This document shows positions 1 to 9,903 of a DNA stretch of 64,000 nucleotides, piece after piece. This DNA is from Chryseobacterium gleum (GTDB lineage Bacteria > Bacteroidota > Bacteroidia > Flavobacteriales_F > PHOS-HE28). Within the stretch, counting starts at the first letter, position 1. Each line of letters begins with the position of its first letter. The notes under the pieces were generated by a model. That model saw nothing but the letters and a program-made list of their open reading frames with translations, did not search any database and was not told the origin of the DNA. Both the position numbers and the translations under genes were made by a program. The DNA lies in contig CAMCAZ010000007.1 of NCBI GenBank assembly GCA_945872795.1, positions 1 to 64,000 on the forward strand, in the 5' to 3' direction.

Positions 1-136
1 CACCCCGGCCGATATCGATACCGCGCGCGCCGTGCTGAAGCTGGTGGACATGCTGGAGGAGGACGAGGACGTGAACGCCGTCTACCACAACATGGACCTC
101 ACCGAGGAGGTCGAGGCCGAACTGGAGCAGGGCTAG
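1..136 (+). CDS. yebC: YebC/PmpR (TACO1) family regulator, C-terminal end
   Basis: Only the last 44 codons are present; the reading frame enters from the left edge at base 2 and stops with TAG at 134-136. The end of the protein (ADIDTARAVLKLVDMLEEDE, then VYHNMDLTEE) matches the conserved C-terminus of the YebC/PmpR/TACO1 family, where a helix is followed by an acidic stretch and a VYHNM-type strand. Members are cytoplasmic; some bind DNA as transcription regulators and some help ribosomes through proline stretches. Which role applies cannot be told from this fragment. The next gene is convergent, after 78 bases. Confidence 0.85.
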   Translation, partial: TPADIDTARAVLKLVDMLEEDEDVNAVYHNMDLTEEVEAELEQG

Positions 137-214
137 TCCTCCTTCGTTAAGCACTGACCCCGCAGCATACGGTGCCGTGAGTTCGCGTGTGCCTCCTGTG
201 TGTGCGGGCCCCGA
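137..214. other. Short convergent intergenic stretch
   Basis: This 78-base gap separates the converging ends of the YebC-type gene and the NIT-domain kinase gene. I see no clear hairpin with a T-tract and no small gene in it. Confidence 0.5.
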
Positions 215-2125
215 TCAGCGGTTGCGGAAGCGGATGTGGTACGTGGTACCCTTGATGCCGTCCACGGTCATGCGACCGTTCAGCTGGTCCACCAGACTGT
301 CGATGAGCGATGTCCCCAGCGTGGTCGTCTCGCCCTGCAGCTTCTCCAGCGGGATGCCCACGCCATCATCGGCGTAGAACAGGTCATAGCCATCACCCGG
401 TACCGCATGGATGGATAGCTTGATGTGCCCTTCGGAGCGTCCCAGGAAGGCGTGCTTGAAGGAGTTGGTGATCAACTCGTTCATCAGCAGACCCAGCGGT
501 ACCATGGTGTTCAGGTCGAAGGACATGCCCTGGTCGATGTCGGTGTAATAGGTGATGCTCTCGCTCACATCGTTGAGGCGCACCAGCTCGCTGAACAGGT
601 CGTGGATGTACAGGGCCACGTCCACCGTGGACAGCTCGTCGCCCTTGTACAGTTTCTCGTGGATCAGCGCCATGGCGTTCACCCGATTCTGGCTCTGCTC
701 GAAGGCCTGTTGCAGCGATTCATCTGCGAAGGTGCCCGCCTGCAATCGCAAGAGACTGGCCACCACCTGCAGGTTGTTCTTCACCCGGTGGTGCATCTCC
801 TTGATCAGGATCTCGATGCGCTCGTTGGCCTGCTCCAGCTTCGCCTTCTCTGCCTGCAGCGCCTGGGTCTGCTCATTGTCGCGCATGCGCGCCGCCTTCA
901 GGTTCTCGCGCATCCGCGATAGCGCCACGCCCAGCACGTCCTGTGAGCCGCGCACGTTCACCGGCGTGTCGTAGTTGCCCTTACCGATGGATTCCGCACT
1001 GCTGGCCAGGGAGCGGATGTTGTCGATCATGCCATTGAACGAAAGCGCCATCTGGCCGATCTCGTCGGTGGAGCTCACCGGCACCGTGGCGCTGATGTCG
1101 CCCATGGACAACGAGCGCGCCGCCTGGGTCACCTCGTTCACCGTGTTGCGCAGGCCCCGCAGGATCAGGTAGCCCATCACGGTCACCGCGCCCACCACGC
1201 CGATCAGCGCCAGGATCACTGCCAGCAACCGCCACTCCGCATTGCGGGCGTTGGCCTCGGTGGCGTCCATGATCAGGCCCAGCGAGCGGTCCTCCACCTC
1301 CTTGAGCTTGTCCAACGATCGCAGCGTCAGCTCCCACCACTCCTGCGGCAGGATCCCCGCATCCACGTCTCCCCGCTCCTTCACCGTGCCGATCAGCGAA
1401 CGCATGAAATTGACGTCAGGCCCCTGGAACACATCGTTGTAGGTGGCCAGCACCTCGGGCGGTGCGTCCCGCTCGAAGAGCAGCATGTTGGTCTCGTACT
1501 GTGCCACCTGCTCGGCCAGGGCGGAAAGCTCCGCATCGGTGATCCGGGTGTCCATCAGCCCGATGCCCAGGCGGTCACGCACCGAGCTCAAGGCCTGTTT
1601 GGCGCTCAGCAGCCGTAGGTGTGCATAGATGCGGTCCTTGGTGCCGGGGTCCAGCGCCAGTTTTCCCAAGCGGCCCAGTTCCTCCAGGAGGGCGAGGTCC
1701 ATGACGTTGTACGCACGGGTCGCATCCATCGCGTCGATCCGTCGCTCCTGCACCCGGGAGCGCAGGAGGTTCAGACCGTCGAAGGCGCGGTTGCCGTCCA
1801 ACTGGATCTCCATCGGCCGGTTCGGGTCGCGCAGCGCATTGATGCGTGCATCGCTCTGGGCCTGTTGCACGGAAAGCTTGATCGGCGTCACGGCCTGCCC
1901 GGTGAGGTGCCCCACGCTCAAGGCGCTCTCCTTCTGCAGCTCGTGGATCACGTTGGCGTACAGACCGATGCGCTCGGACTGCTTCTGGATGTAGCCCATC
2001 ACGTTGCGCCGCTTGATGCTCCCATCCACCTGCTTGCCGATCAGCAGCACCATGCCCAGCACGGGGATGCCAAGCGTCACCATGAACTTGGTGCGGACGG
2101 GGAAATCGGCGAAGCGCCACTGCAT
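215..2125 (-). CDS. Sensor histidine kinase with NIT-like sensor, HAMP and HisKA_2 domains
   Basis: A 636-residue inner-membrane sensor kinase. An N-terminal membrane helix (about residues 11-30) is followed by a long extracytoplasmic helical region resembling the nitrate/nitrite-sensing (NIT) domain, with a repeated QESERI/ELQKES-type pattern. A second membrane helix ([20 protein letters not shown]) and a HAMP linker come next. The phosphoacceptor box is [12 protein letters not shown] (about residue 443), typical of the HisKA_2/HWE-like group, followed by the ATPase boxes [13 protein letters not shown] and DDGVGIP. I chose the ATG at 2125; an in-frame start 13 codons upstream would add an unlikely arginine-rich leader. 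No response regulator is adjacent, so the partner is unknown. The ligand is not shown by the sequence. Confidence 0.85.
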   Translation of the reverse strand: MQWRFADFPVRTKFMVTLGIPVLGMVLLIGKQVDGSIKRRNVMGYIQKQSERIGLYANVIHELQKESALSVGHLTGQAVTPIKLSVQQAQSDARINALRDPNRPMEIQLDGNRAFDGLNLLRSRVQERRIDAMDATRAYNVMDLALLEELGRLGKLALDPGTKDRIYAHLRLLSAKQALSSVRDRLGIGLMDTRITDAELSALAEQVAQYETNMLLFERDAPPEVLATYNDVFQGPDVNFMRSLIGTVKERGDVDAGILPQEWWELTLRSLDKLKEVEDRSLGLIMDATEANARNAEWRLLAVILALIGVVGAVTVMGYLILRGLRNTVNEVTQAARSLSMGDISATVPVSSTDEIGQMALSFNGMIDNIRSLASSAESIGKGNYDTPVNVRGSQDVLGVALSRMRENLKAARMRDNEQTQALQAEKAKLEQANERIEILIKEMHHRVKNNLQVVASLLRLQAGTFADESLQQAFEQSQNRVNAMALIHEKLYKGDELSTVDVALYIHDLFSELVRLNDVSESITYYTDIDQGMSFDLNTMVPLGLLMNELITNSFKHAFLGRSEGHIKLSIHAVPGDGYDLFYADDGVGIPLEKLQGETTTLGTSLIDSLVDQLNGRMTVDGIKGTTYHIRFRNR

Positions 2126-2183
2126 GGTGCGCCAAAGTACACACCCGGGGCGCCTCCTGTCCAACGGTCCGTCACCTGCGGTC

Positions 2184-2191
2184 TACCTTTG
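2184..2191 (+). promoter_or_regulatory. Bacteroidota-type -7 box upstream of the acyl-CoA carboxylase gene
   Basis: TACCTTTG matches the Bacteroidota primary-sigma -7 consensus TAnnTTTG. It lies 38 bases before the ATG at 2230, a normal leader length. A clean TTTG at about -33 is not evident. Confidence 0.5.
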
Positions 2192-2229
2192 GTCGCCCAA
2201 GGGAAAGCAACACCCCCGCGCACACCATC

Positions 2230-3771
2230 ATGAAGGAGCATTTCGACGCGCTCGACGCACGCATCGCACAGGCCCTGGAAGGGGGCGGCACCGAGCGCAA
2301 CGCCGCACAGCACAAGAAGGGCAAGCTCACCGCCCGCGAACGCGTGAACCTCCTCCTGGACGAAGGCAGTTTCCAAGAGCTGGGCCAGCAGGTCACCCAC
2401 CGCAGCACCCACTTCGGGCTCGACAAACAGAAGTTCCTGGGCGATGGGGTGGTCACCGGCTACGGCACCATCGACGGCCGCATGGTCTACGTCTTCTCTC
2501 AGGATTTCACCGTGCTCGGCGGATCGCTCGCCGAGGCCCATGCACAGAAGATCTGCCGTGTGATGGACCTCGCCATGCAGAACGGCGCACCGGTCATCGG
2601 CCTGAACGACAGCGGCGGTGCGCGCATCCAGGAAGGGGTGGTGAGCCTCGGCGGTTATGCTGACATCTTCTACCGCAACGTGCGCGCCAGCGGCGTGGTG
2701 CCGCAGATCAGCGCCATCCTCGGACCCTGCGCCGGTGGTGCCGTGTACAGCCCCGCACTCACCGACTTCGTGCTGATGGCCGAAGGGACCAGCTACATGT
2801 TCGTCACCGGACCCAACGTGGTGAAGACCGTGACCCATGAGGAGGTGAGCAGTGAGGAGCTCGGCGGAGCCAGCACCCATGCCAGCAAGAGCGGTGTGGC
2901 CCACTTCACCGCGGTGAACGAGATCGACGCCATCCGCCAGCTGCGGCAGTTGGTGGGCTATGTCCCCAGCAACTGCGAGGAGGAAGCCCCCGTGCTGCCC
3001 TACACGCCCGGCGACGAACGGCGTCCCGCACTGGACAGCATCATCCCCGACAACCCCAACCAGCCCTACGACATCCGGGAGGTGCTCAACGCGGTGATCG
3101 ATCCGGACAGCAGCATGGAGGTGCACGCCGAATACGCGCGCAACATGGTCGTGGGCTTCGCCCGCGTGGCCGGCCGAACCGTGGGCTGCGTGGCCAACCA
3201 GCCCGCCACGCTCGCCGGGGTACTGGACATCGATGCCAGCACCAAGGCCGCGCGCTTCGTGCGTTTCTGCGATGCCTTCAACATCCCGCTGCTCGTCTTC
3301 GTGGACGTGCCCGGCTTCCTTCCCGGCACCGACCAGGAGTGGCGCGGCATCATCAACCACGGCGCCAAGTTGCTCTACGCCTTCAGCGAGGCCACGGTGC
3401 CGCGCATCACCGTCATCACCCGCAAAGCCTACGGCGGCGCCTATGATGTGATGAACTCCAAACACATCGGCTGCGACATGAACTATGCCTGGCCCAGTGC
3501 GGAGATCGCCGTGATGGGCGCGAAGGGCGCGGCCGAGATCATCTTCAAGGGGGAGATCGCCAAGGCCGATGACCCCGCCGCCAAGTTGCAGGAGAAGGAG
3601 GCCCAGTACAAGGAGCAGTTCGCCAACCCTTACGAGGCCGCGGCCCGCGGGTATGTTGATGAAGTGATCCGCCCCTCGGAGACCCGCATCAAGATCATCG
3701 CCGCGCTGAACATGCTGCGCAACAAGGTGGAGAAGCTGCCCCGCAAGAAGCACGGCAACATCCCGCTCTGA
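2230..3771 (+). CDS. Acyl-CoA (propionyl-CoA type) carboxylase beta subunit
   Basis: A 513-residue carboxyltransferase subunit that moves the carboxyl group from carboxybiotin to an acyl-CoA, most likely propionyl-CoA, in the cytoplasm. The length and motifs fit the PccB/MmdA family: [13 protein letters not shown] (N-terminal crotonase fold), [16 protein letters not shown] (oxyanion loop), [13 protein letters not shown] and [15 protein letters not shown] (second crotonase fold), and the C-terminal [10 protein letters not shown]. No biotin carboxylase or biotin-carrier gene is next to it, so the partner subunits are encoded elsewhere. MmdA of sodium-pumping methylmalonyl-CoA decarboxylase is closely similar and cannot be excluded. 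The start at 2230 is the first ATG after a good -7 box. Confidence 0.93.
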   Translation: MKEHFDALDARIAQALEGGGTERNAAQHKKGKLTARERVNLLLDEGSFQELGQQVTHRSTHFGLDKQKFLGDGVVTGYGTIDGRMVYVFSQDFTVLGGSLAEAHAQKICRVMDLAMQNGAPVIGLNDSGGARIQEGVVSLGGYADIFYRNVRASGVVPQISAILGPCAGGAVYSPALTDFVLMAEGTSYMFVTGPNVVKTVTHEEVSSEELGGASTHASKSGVAHFTAVNEIDAIRQLRQLVGYVPSNCEEEAPVLPYTPGDERRPALDSIIPDNPNQPYDIREVLNAVIDPDSSMEVHAEYARNMVVGFARVAGRTVGCVANQPATLAGVLDIDASTKAARFVRFCDAFNIPLLVFVDVPGFLPGTDQEWRGIINHGAKLLYAFSEATVPRITVITRKAYGGAYDVMNSKHIGCDMNYAWPSAEIAVMGAKGAAEIIFKGEIAKADDPAAKLQEKEAQYKEQFANPYEAAARGYVDEVIRPSETRIKIIAALNMLRNKVEKLPRKKHGNIPL

Positions 3772-3787
3772 TCCTTCGGCTGCCGTG

Positions 3788-5533
3788 ATGCGGTTCGGGG
3801 TCTTCCTTTTGCTGTTCCTCGGTTGCGCCCGGTCGCTCGTCGCGCAGCCCGCCGGAAAGGCTTTCGTGGATTCCGTGCTCGCCGTGCCCTACGATGTGAT
3901 GGTGGGCGACCTCAACACCTCCAACAGCACCCTGCATCGTGCCCTGATCGCGGCCCGGGGGGGCAACGACCGGATCGCCCAAGGTCAGGTCTGCAGCAAG
4001 CTCGCGGTGGTGCATCACCTGCTCAACCAGCTCGATTCGTCCACCTACTATGGGCTGAAGGCGGTGGACCTGTTCCGCGAAGCAGGTGACCGCGTCCTCC
4101 TTGGCGAAGCGCTCTGTTCGCTGGGCCATGAGGTGAAGCGCAGCGATCTGCCGCAGGCCTTTGCCTACTACCGCCAGGGACTGTCCATGTTGGAGGCCGA
4201 ACAGGCCCGTGCAGCGCTCTCTGGCAGCTATGACAATTTCGGGGTGGTGCACGCGCTGAACAACGATCGCGACAGCGCGCTCTTCTACTACCGCAAGGCC
4301 CTGGCCTTGAAGGAGCAGCTCAACGACAGCAACGGCATCCCATACAGCCTGAACAAGATCGCAGTGGCGCTGCTGCCCCAGGGGCGCTTCGAAGAGGCAC
4401 TGGCGCTGATGCAGCGCGCTGACACCATTCGCCACGCCATCAACGACCGCATGGGACTGGCCGACCAGCCCGTGTACTTCGGCGACCTCTACCAGGCCTG
4501 GGGCCGCTACCCCGAGGCCATCGCCCAGTTCACCATCGGCATCGAACGCAGTGTGGCGGTGGCCTTTCCCTACCTGCGCCAATACAGCTTCGAGCGCATC
4601 GCCGAATGCCATGACGCCCTGGGCGACCACCGTGCCGCGCTCGCCGCCACAAAGCGGGCCACCCAGGTGCGGGACAGCATTCAGGGCGAAAGCACCACCC
4701 GCACCATCCTCGAACTGAAGGAACGGTTCAACGCAGCCGAAAAGGACCGTGCCATCGCCCTGCTGAACGAACGGGCCGCGCGTCGCCAGCTCTACATCTG
4801 GCTCATCCTCATCGCGCTGGTGCTGGTGCTGGTCAGCGGGCTGTACCTGCACCAGCTCCGCCAGCGCCGGCTGCGTGCCGAACGCGATGCAGCCATCATC
4901 CGTGAACGGGAGGCCGGGCTGAAGGCCGTGTTCCAGGCCACCGAAGAGGAACGCCGCCGCCTGGCCCGCGAGCTGCACGACGGCGTGGGACAGCAGCTCG
5001 GCGGCTTGAAGCACCGCCTCGAACACCTGCGGACACAGGGCGATGCCGATGCGGTGAACGAGACCATCAGCATCGTGGACGATACCGCCCGCGAAGTGCG
5101 TGACCTGGCCCACCAACTGATGCCCAAGGCCCTGAGCCGACTGGGCCTCGCGCCCGCGCTGGCAGACCTCGTGCAGCGCAGCTTCTCCGGCACGGCCATC
5201 GCCGCCAGCTTCGAGCACTTCGCAGTGCCCGATGAGCTGCCCGTGGACATGGCCACCGGCCTGTACCGCATCACCCAGGAACTGCTCAACAACATACTGA
5301 AGCACGCCCAGGCAAGCACCGTGGAAGTGCAGCTGCTCAGCAACCGGGGCCATCTGGTGCTCATCGTGCAGGACAATGGCCGCGGTGTGCAGGCCACCAA
5401 TACCACGCCCGGCATCGGATTGCTCAACATCGCCGACCGTGTCCGCGCGCTGAATGGTACGTTTGCGCTGGAAAGCACACCCGGCCAAGGCACCGCCGCC
5501 ACCGTGCGCGTGCTCCTCGCCCCCACGACCTGA
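3788..5533 (+). CDS. Two-component sensor kinase with TPR repeats (NarL-type, HisKA_3)
   Basis: A 581-residue kinase. A signal sequence (FGVFLLLFLGCARSLVAQ) is followed by TPR repeats covering about residues 30-310 (units such as ALFYYRKALALKEQL), which should be periplasmic. One membrane helix follows (about residues 335-357), then a coiled linker. The HisKA_3 box ARELHDGVGQQLGG places the phosphoacceptor at His397, and the ATPase domain shows ITQELLNNILKHA and DNGRGV. The ATG at 3788 is preceded by an in-frame GTG at 3785 that would add one residue. The response regulator starts 7 bases after the stop, so the two form one operon and almost certainly a cognate pair. The signal is unknown. 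Confidence 0.9.
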   Translation: MRFGVFLLLFLGCARSLVAQPAGKAFVDSVLAVPYDVMVGDLNTSNSTLHRALIAARGGNDRIAQGQVCSKLAVVHHLLNQLDSSTYYGLKAVDLFREAGDRVLLGEALCSLGHEVKRSDLPQAFAYYRQGLSMLEAEQARAALSGSYDNFGVVHALNNDRDSALFYYRKALALKEQLNDSNGIPYSLNKIAVALLPQGRFEEALALMQRADTIRHAINDRMGLADQPVYFGDLYQAWGRYPEAIAQFTIGIERSVAVAFPYLRQYSFERIAECHDALGDHRAALAATKRATQVRDSIQGESTTRTILELKERFNAAEKDRAIALLNERAARRQLYIWLILIALVLVLVSGLYLHQLRQRRLRAERDAAIIREREAGLKAVFQATEEERRRLARELHDGVGQQLGGLKHRLEHLRTQGDADAVNETISIVDDTAREVRDLAHQLMPKALSRLGLAPALADLVQRSFSGTAIAASFEHFAVPDELPVDMATGLYRITQELLNNILKHAQASTVEVQLLSNRGHLVLIVQDNGRGVQATNTTPGIGLLNIADRVRALNGTFALESTPGQGTAATVRVLLAPTT

Positions 5534-5540
5534 GCCGCCC

Positions 5541-6182
5541 ATGGAACCGATCCGCATCCTTCTGGTGGATGACCACCGCCTCATCCTCGACGGCATCCAA
5601 GGCCTGCTGAAGGAGATGGCGGGCATGGAGTGCGTGGGCACCTGTGCCAACGGCGTGGAGGCCCTGGCCGCCGTGGAACACCTGGCCATGGACGTGGTGC
5701 TGATGGACATCGACATGCCCGTGCTCGATGGCATCGCCGCACTGGAGCGCATCAAGCGCGACAAGCCGCAGCTGAAGGTGATCATGCTGAGCATGCACGA
5801 CGAGCCGGCCATGGTGCAGCGCGTGCTGGAGATGGGCGCCGATGGCTACCTGGTGAAGAATTGCGGTCGCGCCGAGCTGATGTTGGCCATCCGCAACGTG
5901 CACGGCGGACAGCGCCACTTCGCCAGTGCGCTGGTGGAAGGGCTGCTGGAGCATCGGCAGGAACGCGCCGTACAGAGCGAACTGATCCGCGACCTCAGCG
6001 AGCGCGAAGTGGAGGTGCTCGCCGCCCTGGCCGAAGGGCTCGGCAACAAGGAGATCGGCGACCGGCTTTTCATCAGCCCCCGCACGGTGGATACGCACCG
6101 CACCAACCTGATGAAGAAGCTGGATATCCACAACGTGGCCGGACTGGTGCGCGTGGCCATGAAGGCCGGGCTGGTGCAGTGA
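5541..6182 (+). CDS. LuxR/NarL-family response regulator
   Basis: A 213-residue two-domain regulator. The receiver domain (about residues 1-120) shows the acidic pair in LLVDDHR, the phosphoacceptor Asp56 in VVLMDIDMP, the switch region MLSMHDE and the conserved lysine in YLVKNCG. A GerE-type helix-turn-helix (LSEREVEVLAALAEG to RTVDTHRTNLMKKL) occupies about residues 152-205. It starts 7 bases behind the TPR kinase gene and is therefore its likely phosphorylation target. The ATG at 5541 is chosen because it places the receiver domain at the N-terminus; the frame is open further upstream but only through the kinase gene. Target promoters are unknown. Confidence 0.93.
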   Translation: MEPIRILLVDDHRLILDGIQGLLKEMAGMECVGTCANGVEALAAVEHLAMDVVLMDIDMPVLDGIAALERIKRDKPQLKVIMLSMHDEPAMVQRVLEMGADGYLVKNCGRAELMLAIRNVHGGQRHFASALVEGLLEHRQERAVQSELIRDLSEREVEVLAALAEGLGNKEIGDRLFISPRTVDTHRTNLMKKLDIHNVAGLVRVAMKAGLVQ

Positions 6183-6259
6183 GCTTGCCGGCACCATGCC
6201 GATCGTTAAGGATCGTCAACAGGTCGCCCCACTGGAGAAGAGAGCCCAGCCATCGCTGT

Positions 6260-6267
6260 TACCTTGG
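6260..6267 (+). promoter_or_regulatory. Possible -7 box of the redoxin gene
   Basis: TACCTTGG lies 27 bases before the ATG at 6295. It resembles the TACCTT(C/T/G)G boxes seen upstream of purQ, the gene at 19461, metG and the gene at 57449. It differs by one base from TAnnTTTG. Confidence 0.35.
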
Positions 6268-6294
6268 TGCCGTTCAACCTCAGCCCCTACGCAC

Positions 6295-6933
6295 ATGATC
6301 TTCATCTCCGCCCTGATCGCCGCCCTGGCCCTTTTCACCGCCGCACCGCACGACCCGCTTCCCGACCTGCAGGTGGGCAGCGCGCTCCCTGCGGCCAGCA
6401 CCAAGATGAAGGATGTGAGCGGCAAGGAGCTTTCCCTCACCGAGGTGGCCGGCAAGAACGGACTCCTGGTGGTGTTCTCCTGCAACACCTGCCCCTTTGT
6501 GGTGGGCAGCGAGGGCAGCGAAGGCTGGGAGGGACGCTACCCCGAGCTGGCAGCCTATGCTTCGCGCCACGGTGTGGGCGTGGCCTTCGTGAACAGCAAC
6601 GAAGCCAAGCGCGATGCGGGTGAGTCCTTCGCCGACATGCAGAAACGGTATGCCGACAAGAAGTACAGCGGTCACTATCTGCTGGACGTCGGCAGTGCGG
6701 TGGCCGATGCCTTCGGTGCGCGCACCACGCCCCATGTGTTCCTCTACAACAAGGACATGAAACTGGCCTACAAGGGCGCCATCGATGACAACGTGGGCAG
6801 CGCCTCCGCGGTGAAGGAGCAGTGGTTGCAGAACGCCATCGACAACATGACCGCAGGCAAGGCCATCGATCCCGCCACCACCCGCAACGCGGGCTGCAGC
6901 ATCAAGCGCGTGGCCCGGGAGCACAAGCACTAA
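6295..6933 (+). CDS. Secreted redoxin / thioredoxin-like protein
   Basis: A 212-residue protein with a signal peptide (FISALIAALALFTAAP) and a thioredoxin fold of the AhpC/TSA-redoxin type. The LLVVFSCNTCPFVVG stretch carries a CxxC active site at Cys63 and Cys66, and RTTPHVFLYN supplies the cis-proline loop. It is probably a periplasmic or surface thiol-disulfide or peroxide-handling enzyme; the substrate is not evident. The ATG at 6295 gives the signal peptide directly; an upstream in-frame ATG at 6196 would put 33 extra residues before it. A strong hairpin follows at 6956-6988. Confidence 0.85.
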   Translation: MIFISALIAALALFTAAPHDPLPDLQVGSALPAASTKMKDVSGKELSLTEVAGKNGLLVVFSCNTCPFVVGSEGSEGWEGRYPELAAYASRHGVGVAFVNSNEAKRDAGESFADMQKRYADKKYSGHYLLDVGSAVADAFGARTTPHVFLYNKDMKLAYKGAIDDNVGSASAVKEQWLQNAIDNMTAGKAIDPATTRNAGCSIKRVAREHKH

Positions 6934-6955
6934 GCGCATTCCTGTTCCCCCTTCG

Positions 6956-6988
6956 CAACGCCGCGTTCCCCCATGGGACGCGGCGTTG
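6956..6988 (+). terminator. Hairpin terminator after the redoxin gene
   Basis: A perfect 11-bp inverted repeat (CAACGCCGCGT / ACGCGGCGTTG) is extended inward by a G-T and two G-C pairs, leaving a 5-base loop. It begins 22 bases after the redoxin stop. There is no run of T after it, so it may be a weak or factor-dependent terminator, or it may protect the transcript end. Confidence 0.6.
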
Positions 6989-7161
6989 TGCGTTCGACCA
7001 TTCGATCAGGGATATGGCCTGCGTGGATGTGCCGGTCGGAATGGTCGTTCCCACGCCAACACGGACCCCGCGCCTTTTGAACGGCAGGCGGCGCATTTGT
7101 TGAAAACAACATTTCGACAGGGCTGGCGGGCACTGTTCCTTTGTGGGAAAGGCAGCAAGGG

Positions 7162-8478
7162 ATGAACGTTCTGTTGATCGGTGGGGGAGGAAGGGAGCAC
7201 GCCATGGCGTGGAAACTGGCCCAGAGCTCGTTGCTCGATGAGCTCTACGTGGCCCCCGGTAACCCCGGCACCGTGCGCCATGGCCGCAATGTGGACCTGG
7301 ACCTCAAGGACCAGAAGAAGCTGCGCGCCTTCCTGCTGGAGAAGAACATCCGCATCGTGGTGGTGGGCCCCGAAGGTCCGCTGGTGGACGGCCTGCACGA
7401 CCGCATCGCGGACGATCCGCAGCTGCAAGGAAAGGTCACCGTCATCGGCCCGCGCAAGGAGGCCGCGCAGCTGGAGGGCAGCAAGGACTTCGCCAAGGAG
7501 TTCATGTTCCGCCACAACATCCCCACGGCCGCGCACCGCAGCTTCGTGAAGGGCCAGCTCTCCGAAGCGTTGGATCACCTTGAGCGCATGCCCGCGCCTT
7601 ACGTGATCAAGGCCGATGGCCTGGCCGCGGGCAAGGGCGTGGTGATCACCAGCGACAAAAAGGAGGCCGCCTCCGTGATCAAGGGCATGCTCGATGGCAG
7701 CAGCTTCGGCGCGGCCGGCGAACGTGTGGTGCTGGAGCAGTTCCTCAACGGTGTGGAGCTCAGCGCCTTCCTCATCACCGACGGCGAGTCCTTCAAGATG
7801 CTGCCCTCGGCCAAGGACTACAAGCGCATCGGCGACGGCGATACCGGCCCCAACACCGGTGGCATGGGGGCCGTGAGCCCGGTGCCCTTTGCGGACAAGG
7901 ACTTCATGCAGAAGGTGCACGACCGCATCGCGGCGCCCACCATCCGCGGACTGCGCAAGGACGGCATCGCATACAACGGTTTTCTGTTCATGGGCCTGAT
8001 GAACGTGAACAACGAGCCCTACGTGATCGAGTACAACGTGCGCTTGGGCGACCCCGAGACGCAGGCCCTGATGCCCCGCCTACGGAGCGATCTGCTGGAC
8101 CTCTTCGAAGGCATCGCCAGCGGCACCCTCAGCGAGCGCCACGTGGATGTGGACGACCGCACGGCGGTGACCATCGTGCTGGCCTCCGAAGGCTACCCAG
8201 GCAGCGTGCAGGACGGCAAGGCCATCGTGGGCCTGGAGCTGGTGCGAGAGGCCTATGTGTTCCAGTCGGGCACGGTGGAAAAGGACGGGCTCCGCACCAA
8301 GGGCGGACGGGTGCTCACGGTCACAGCCTTCGGCAAGGACCTGGAGCAGGCCATCGCAGCGGCCTACCGCAGCGCGTCGCTGATCAGTTTCGAAGGACGG
8401 GTGATGCGCAGTGACATCGGGCACGACCTGGTGCGCATGCGCGGAAACAAGAACGCGGCAGCGCAGAAGCAACTGTGA
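7162..8478 (+). CDS. purD: Phosphoribosylamine-glycine ligase (GAR synthetase)
   Basis: A 438-residue ATP-grasp enzyme of purine synthesis that joins glycine to 5-phosphoribosylamine. Diagnostic stretches are MNVLLIGGGGREHAMAWKLA at the N-terminus, KADGLAAGKGVVI in the ATP-grasp fold, GDTGPNTGGMGAVSP and EYNVRLGDPETQ near the metal site. Length agrees with the family (about 425-430). The ATG at 7162 starts the Rossmann-like motif directly; an in-frame TTG at 7141 is less likely. Another purine gene, purQ, lies 1.9 kb downstream, so this is a loose cluster rather than a tight operon. Confidence 0.97.
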   Translation: MNVLLIGGGGREHAMAWKLAQSSLLDELYVAPGNPGTVRHGRNVDLDLKDQKKLRAFLLEKNIRIVVVGPEGPLVDGLHDRIADDPQLQGKVTVIGPRKEAAQLEGSKDFAKEFMFRHNIPTAAHRSFVKGQLSEALDHLERMPAPYVIKADGLAAGKGVVITSDKKEAASVIKGMLDGSSFGAAGERVVLEQFLNGVELSAFLITDGESFKMLPSAKDYKRIGDGDTGPNTGGMGAVSPVPFADKDFMQKVHDRIAAPTIRGLRKDGIAYNGFLFMGLMNVNNEPYVIEYNVRLGDPETQALMPRLRSDLLDLFEGIASGTLSERHVDVDDRTAVTIVLASEGYPGSVQDGKAIVGLELVREAYVFQSGTVEKDGLRTKGGRVLTVTAFGKDLEQAIAAAYRSASLISFEGRVMRSDIGHDLVRMRGNKNAAAQKQL

Positions 8479-8492
8479 ACGACCGGGGCCCC

Positions 8493-8672
8493 TCAGGCCA
8501 TGGTGCCGTCCTTCTCGGCCTTCCTATTGTACTTGGCCTGCAGGCGCAGCCAGTACACCAGACCGCCGGCCAGCAGCAGCGCGATGCCCACCGGTGGGAT
8601 CCAGCCCAGAGCGACCAGGACCTGGAAGGAGGACTCGAGGAAATGCCCGATGGCGAAGGAGATCTGTTGCAT
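8493..8672 (-). CDS. Small single-pass membrane protein (DUF6341-like)
   Basis: A 59-residue protein starting MQQISFAIGHFLESSFQVLV, with one strong membrane segment (GIALLLAGGLVYWLRLQ) and a short charged tail (KYNRKAEKDG). In flavobacteria a small protein of this design is common beside purD and a DUF6427 membrane protein, and the same neighbours are present here, which supports it being a real gene; the family assignment is from memory. It lies convergent to purD (14 bases apart) and divergent from the DUF6427 gene (58 bases). Function is unknown. Confidence 0.65.
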   Translation of the reverse strand: MQQISFAIGHFLESSFQVLVALGWIPPVGIALLLAGGLVYWLRLQAKYNRKAEKDGTMA

Positions 8673-8730
8673 CGTTCGTAAGCTTGAAGCCTGACAAAGA
8701 TAGGTCCCCGCCCGATCCCCGCACCCTGCC

Positions 8731-9705
8731 ATGCTCGCCCACCTGTTCCGCAGTAACCGACCCGCCATACTGGTGGGCCTGGTGGTGCTGGTGCCGCTGC
8801 TCTTCCCGGGCTACCTGGTGCGCCCCGTGGCCCCCGCAGGACAAGTGATGCCGCTCTACGGCGCCTTCCGCTCCCTGCTGGGCGATGCGCCCTGGGCCAT
8901 CGGCATCGCCACATTGCTTCTGGTGGCCTTCCTCGCCATCCAGGTCACCGGCCTGTCCAACGCCAGCGACCTGATGGATCGCCGCAACCATCTGCCGGCC
9001 CTGCTCTTTCCCCTGCTGTTCGCGGCCTTCGACCGCAGTGCGGTGCTCGATCCCGCGCTCACCGGCATGCCCTTCGTTCTATGGTCACTGCGCCGCACTT
9101 GGTCCTTGACCAACCGGAGCGATGCCCGTGCGCAGCTCTTCGATTCAGGCCTGCTCATGGGCATCGCCGCCCTGTTCTACCTTCCCTACCTCTTCCTGGT
9201 TGTGGTGCTCTGGGCCTCGGTCTCGGTGATCCGTCCCTTCGACTGGCGGGAATACGTGTTGCCCCTGCTCGGCAGTGCCGTGGCCATCTACCTGGCCTGG
9301 GGCGTGATGCGCCTGCTGGGCGAAACACCCTGGCGCCCGATGCTCACCATCTCAGACCTGGGTCGCGAGACGCTCACCCGGCCCTGGCCACCTGGCCAGC
9401 GCTGGCTGCTTCACGCCCTGCTCTGGCCTGTGGTGGCCGTGGCCCTCTACCGCTATGCCGACAGCTACCAGCGCGGCATCATGCGGGTGAAGAACATCCG
9501 CTCGGGTTTCCTGGGTTTCTGTGTGGCCATCGGGGTGATCATGGCCGCTGTGTGGCTCCTCAACCAGGCCTTTCCGCCGGTGCTGTTGGCCATCCCGCTC
9601 TCGGTGGTGGTCTCCTATGCCTTCATGAGCGATCGCCGCGCATGGCTCAGCGAGTCGGCCGTGGTGTGCCTGCTGGTGCTGGCCCTGTGGGTGCAGTGGG
9701 GCTAG
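8731..9705 (+). CDS. DUF6427-like polytopic membrane protein
   Basis: A 324-residue very hydrophobic protein beginning MLAHLFRSNRPAILVGLVVL, with about eight to ten predicted membrane helices and a conserved-looking cytoplasmic loop (DWREYVLPLLG). Its position next to purD and the small membrane protein matches the arrangement of DUF6427 proteins in flavobacteria. No catalytic motif is visible. Function is unknown; a role in envelope assembly is only a guess from the context. The ATG at 8731 is the only sensible start. Confidence 0.7.
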   Translation: MLAHLFRSNRPAILVGLVVLVPLLFPGYLVRPVAPAGQVMPLYGAFRSLLGDAPWAIGIATLLLVAFLAIQVTGLSNASDLMDRRNHLPALLFPLLFAAFDRSAVLDPALTGMPFVLWSLRRTWSLTNRSDARAQLFDSGLLMGIAALFYLPYLFLVVVLWASVSVIRPFDWREYVLPLLGSAVAIYLAWGVMRLLGETPWRPMLTISDLGRETLTRPWPPGQRWLLHALLWPVVAVALYRYADSYQRGIMRVKNIRSGFLGFCVAIGVIMAAVWLLNQAFPPVLLAIPLSVVVSYAFMSDRRAWLSESAVVCLLVLALWVQWG

Positions 9706-9903
9706 GGAGCGACGCGGTGCTTTGTGATCGATCGTTCCGCGGAGATCTTGTGTGCAGGGGGTGGTCGGTGGATGTGTCGGGCCTTCAGCCCTTGGACACG
9801 TCCAGAATTCATGTAGCATCAACGCCTAGGTGGACGCTACAAGATCGACAGCTGAGCTCGCGGTCAATTTTACCGCTCTTGTCGGGGCTTAAGGTGGAGT
9901 GCT

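Noticed and set aside
2077-3753. Long minus-strand open frame opposite the acyl-CoA carboxylase gene
   Set aside because: It is a by-product of high G+C codon use of the true gene; the translation is rich in His, Gly, Ala and Val without domains, and overlaps a complete recognised gene.
3695-5812. Minus-strand open frame of about 700 codons opposite the TPR kinase
   Set aside because: It covers the ends of three recognised genes on the other strand and its composition is that of an antisense frame.
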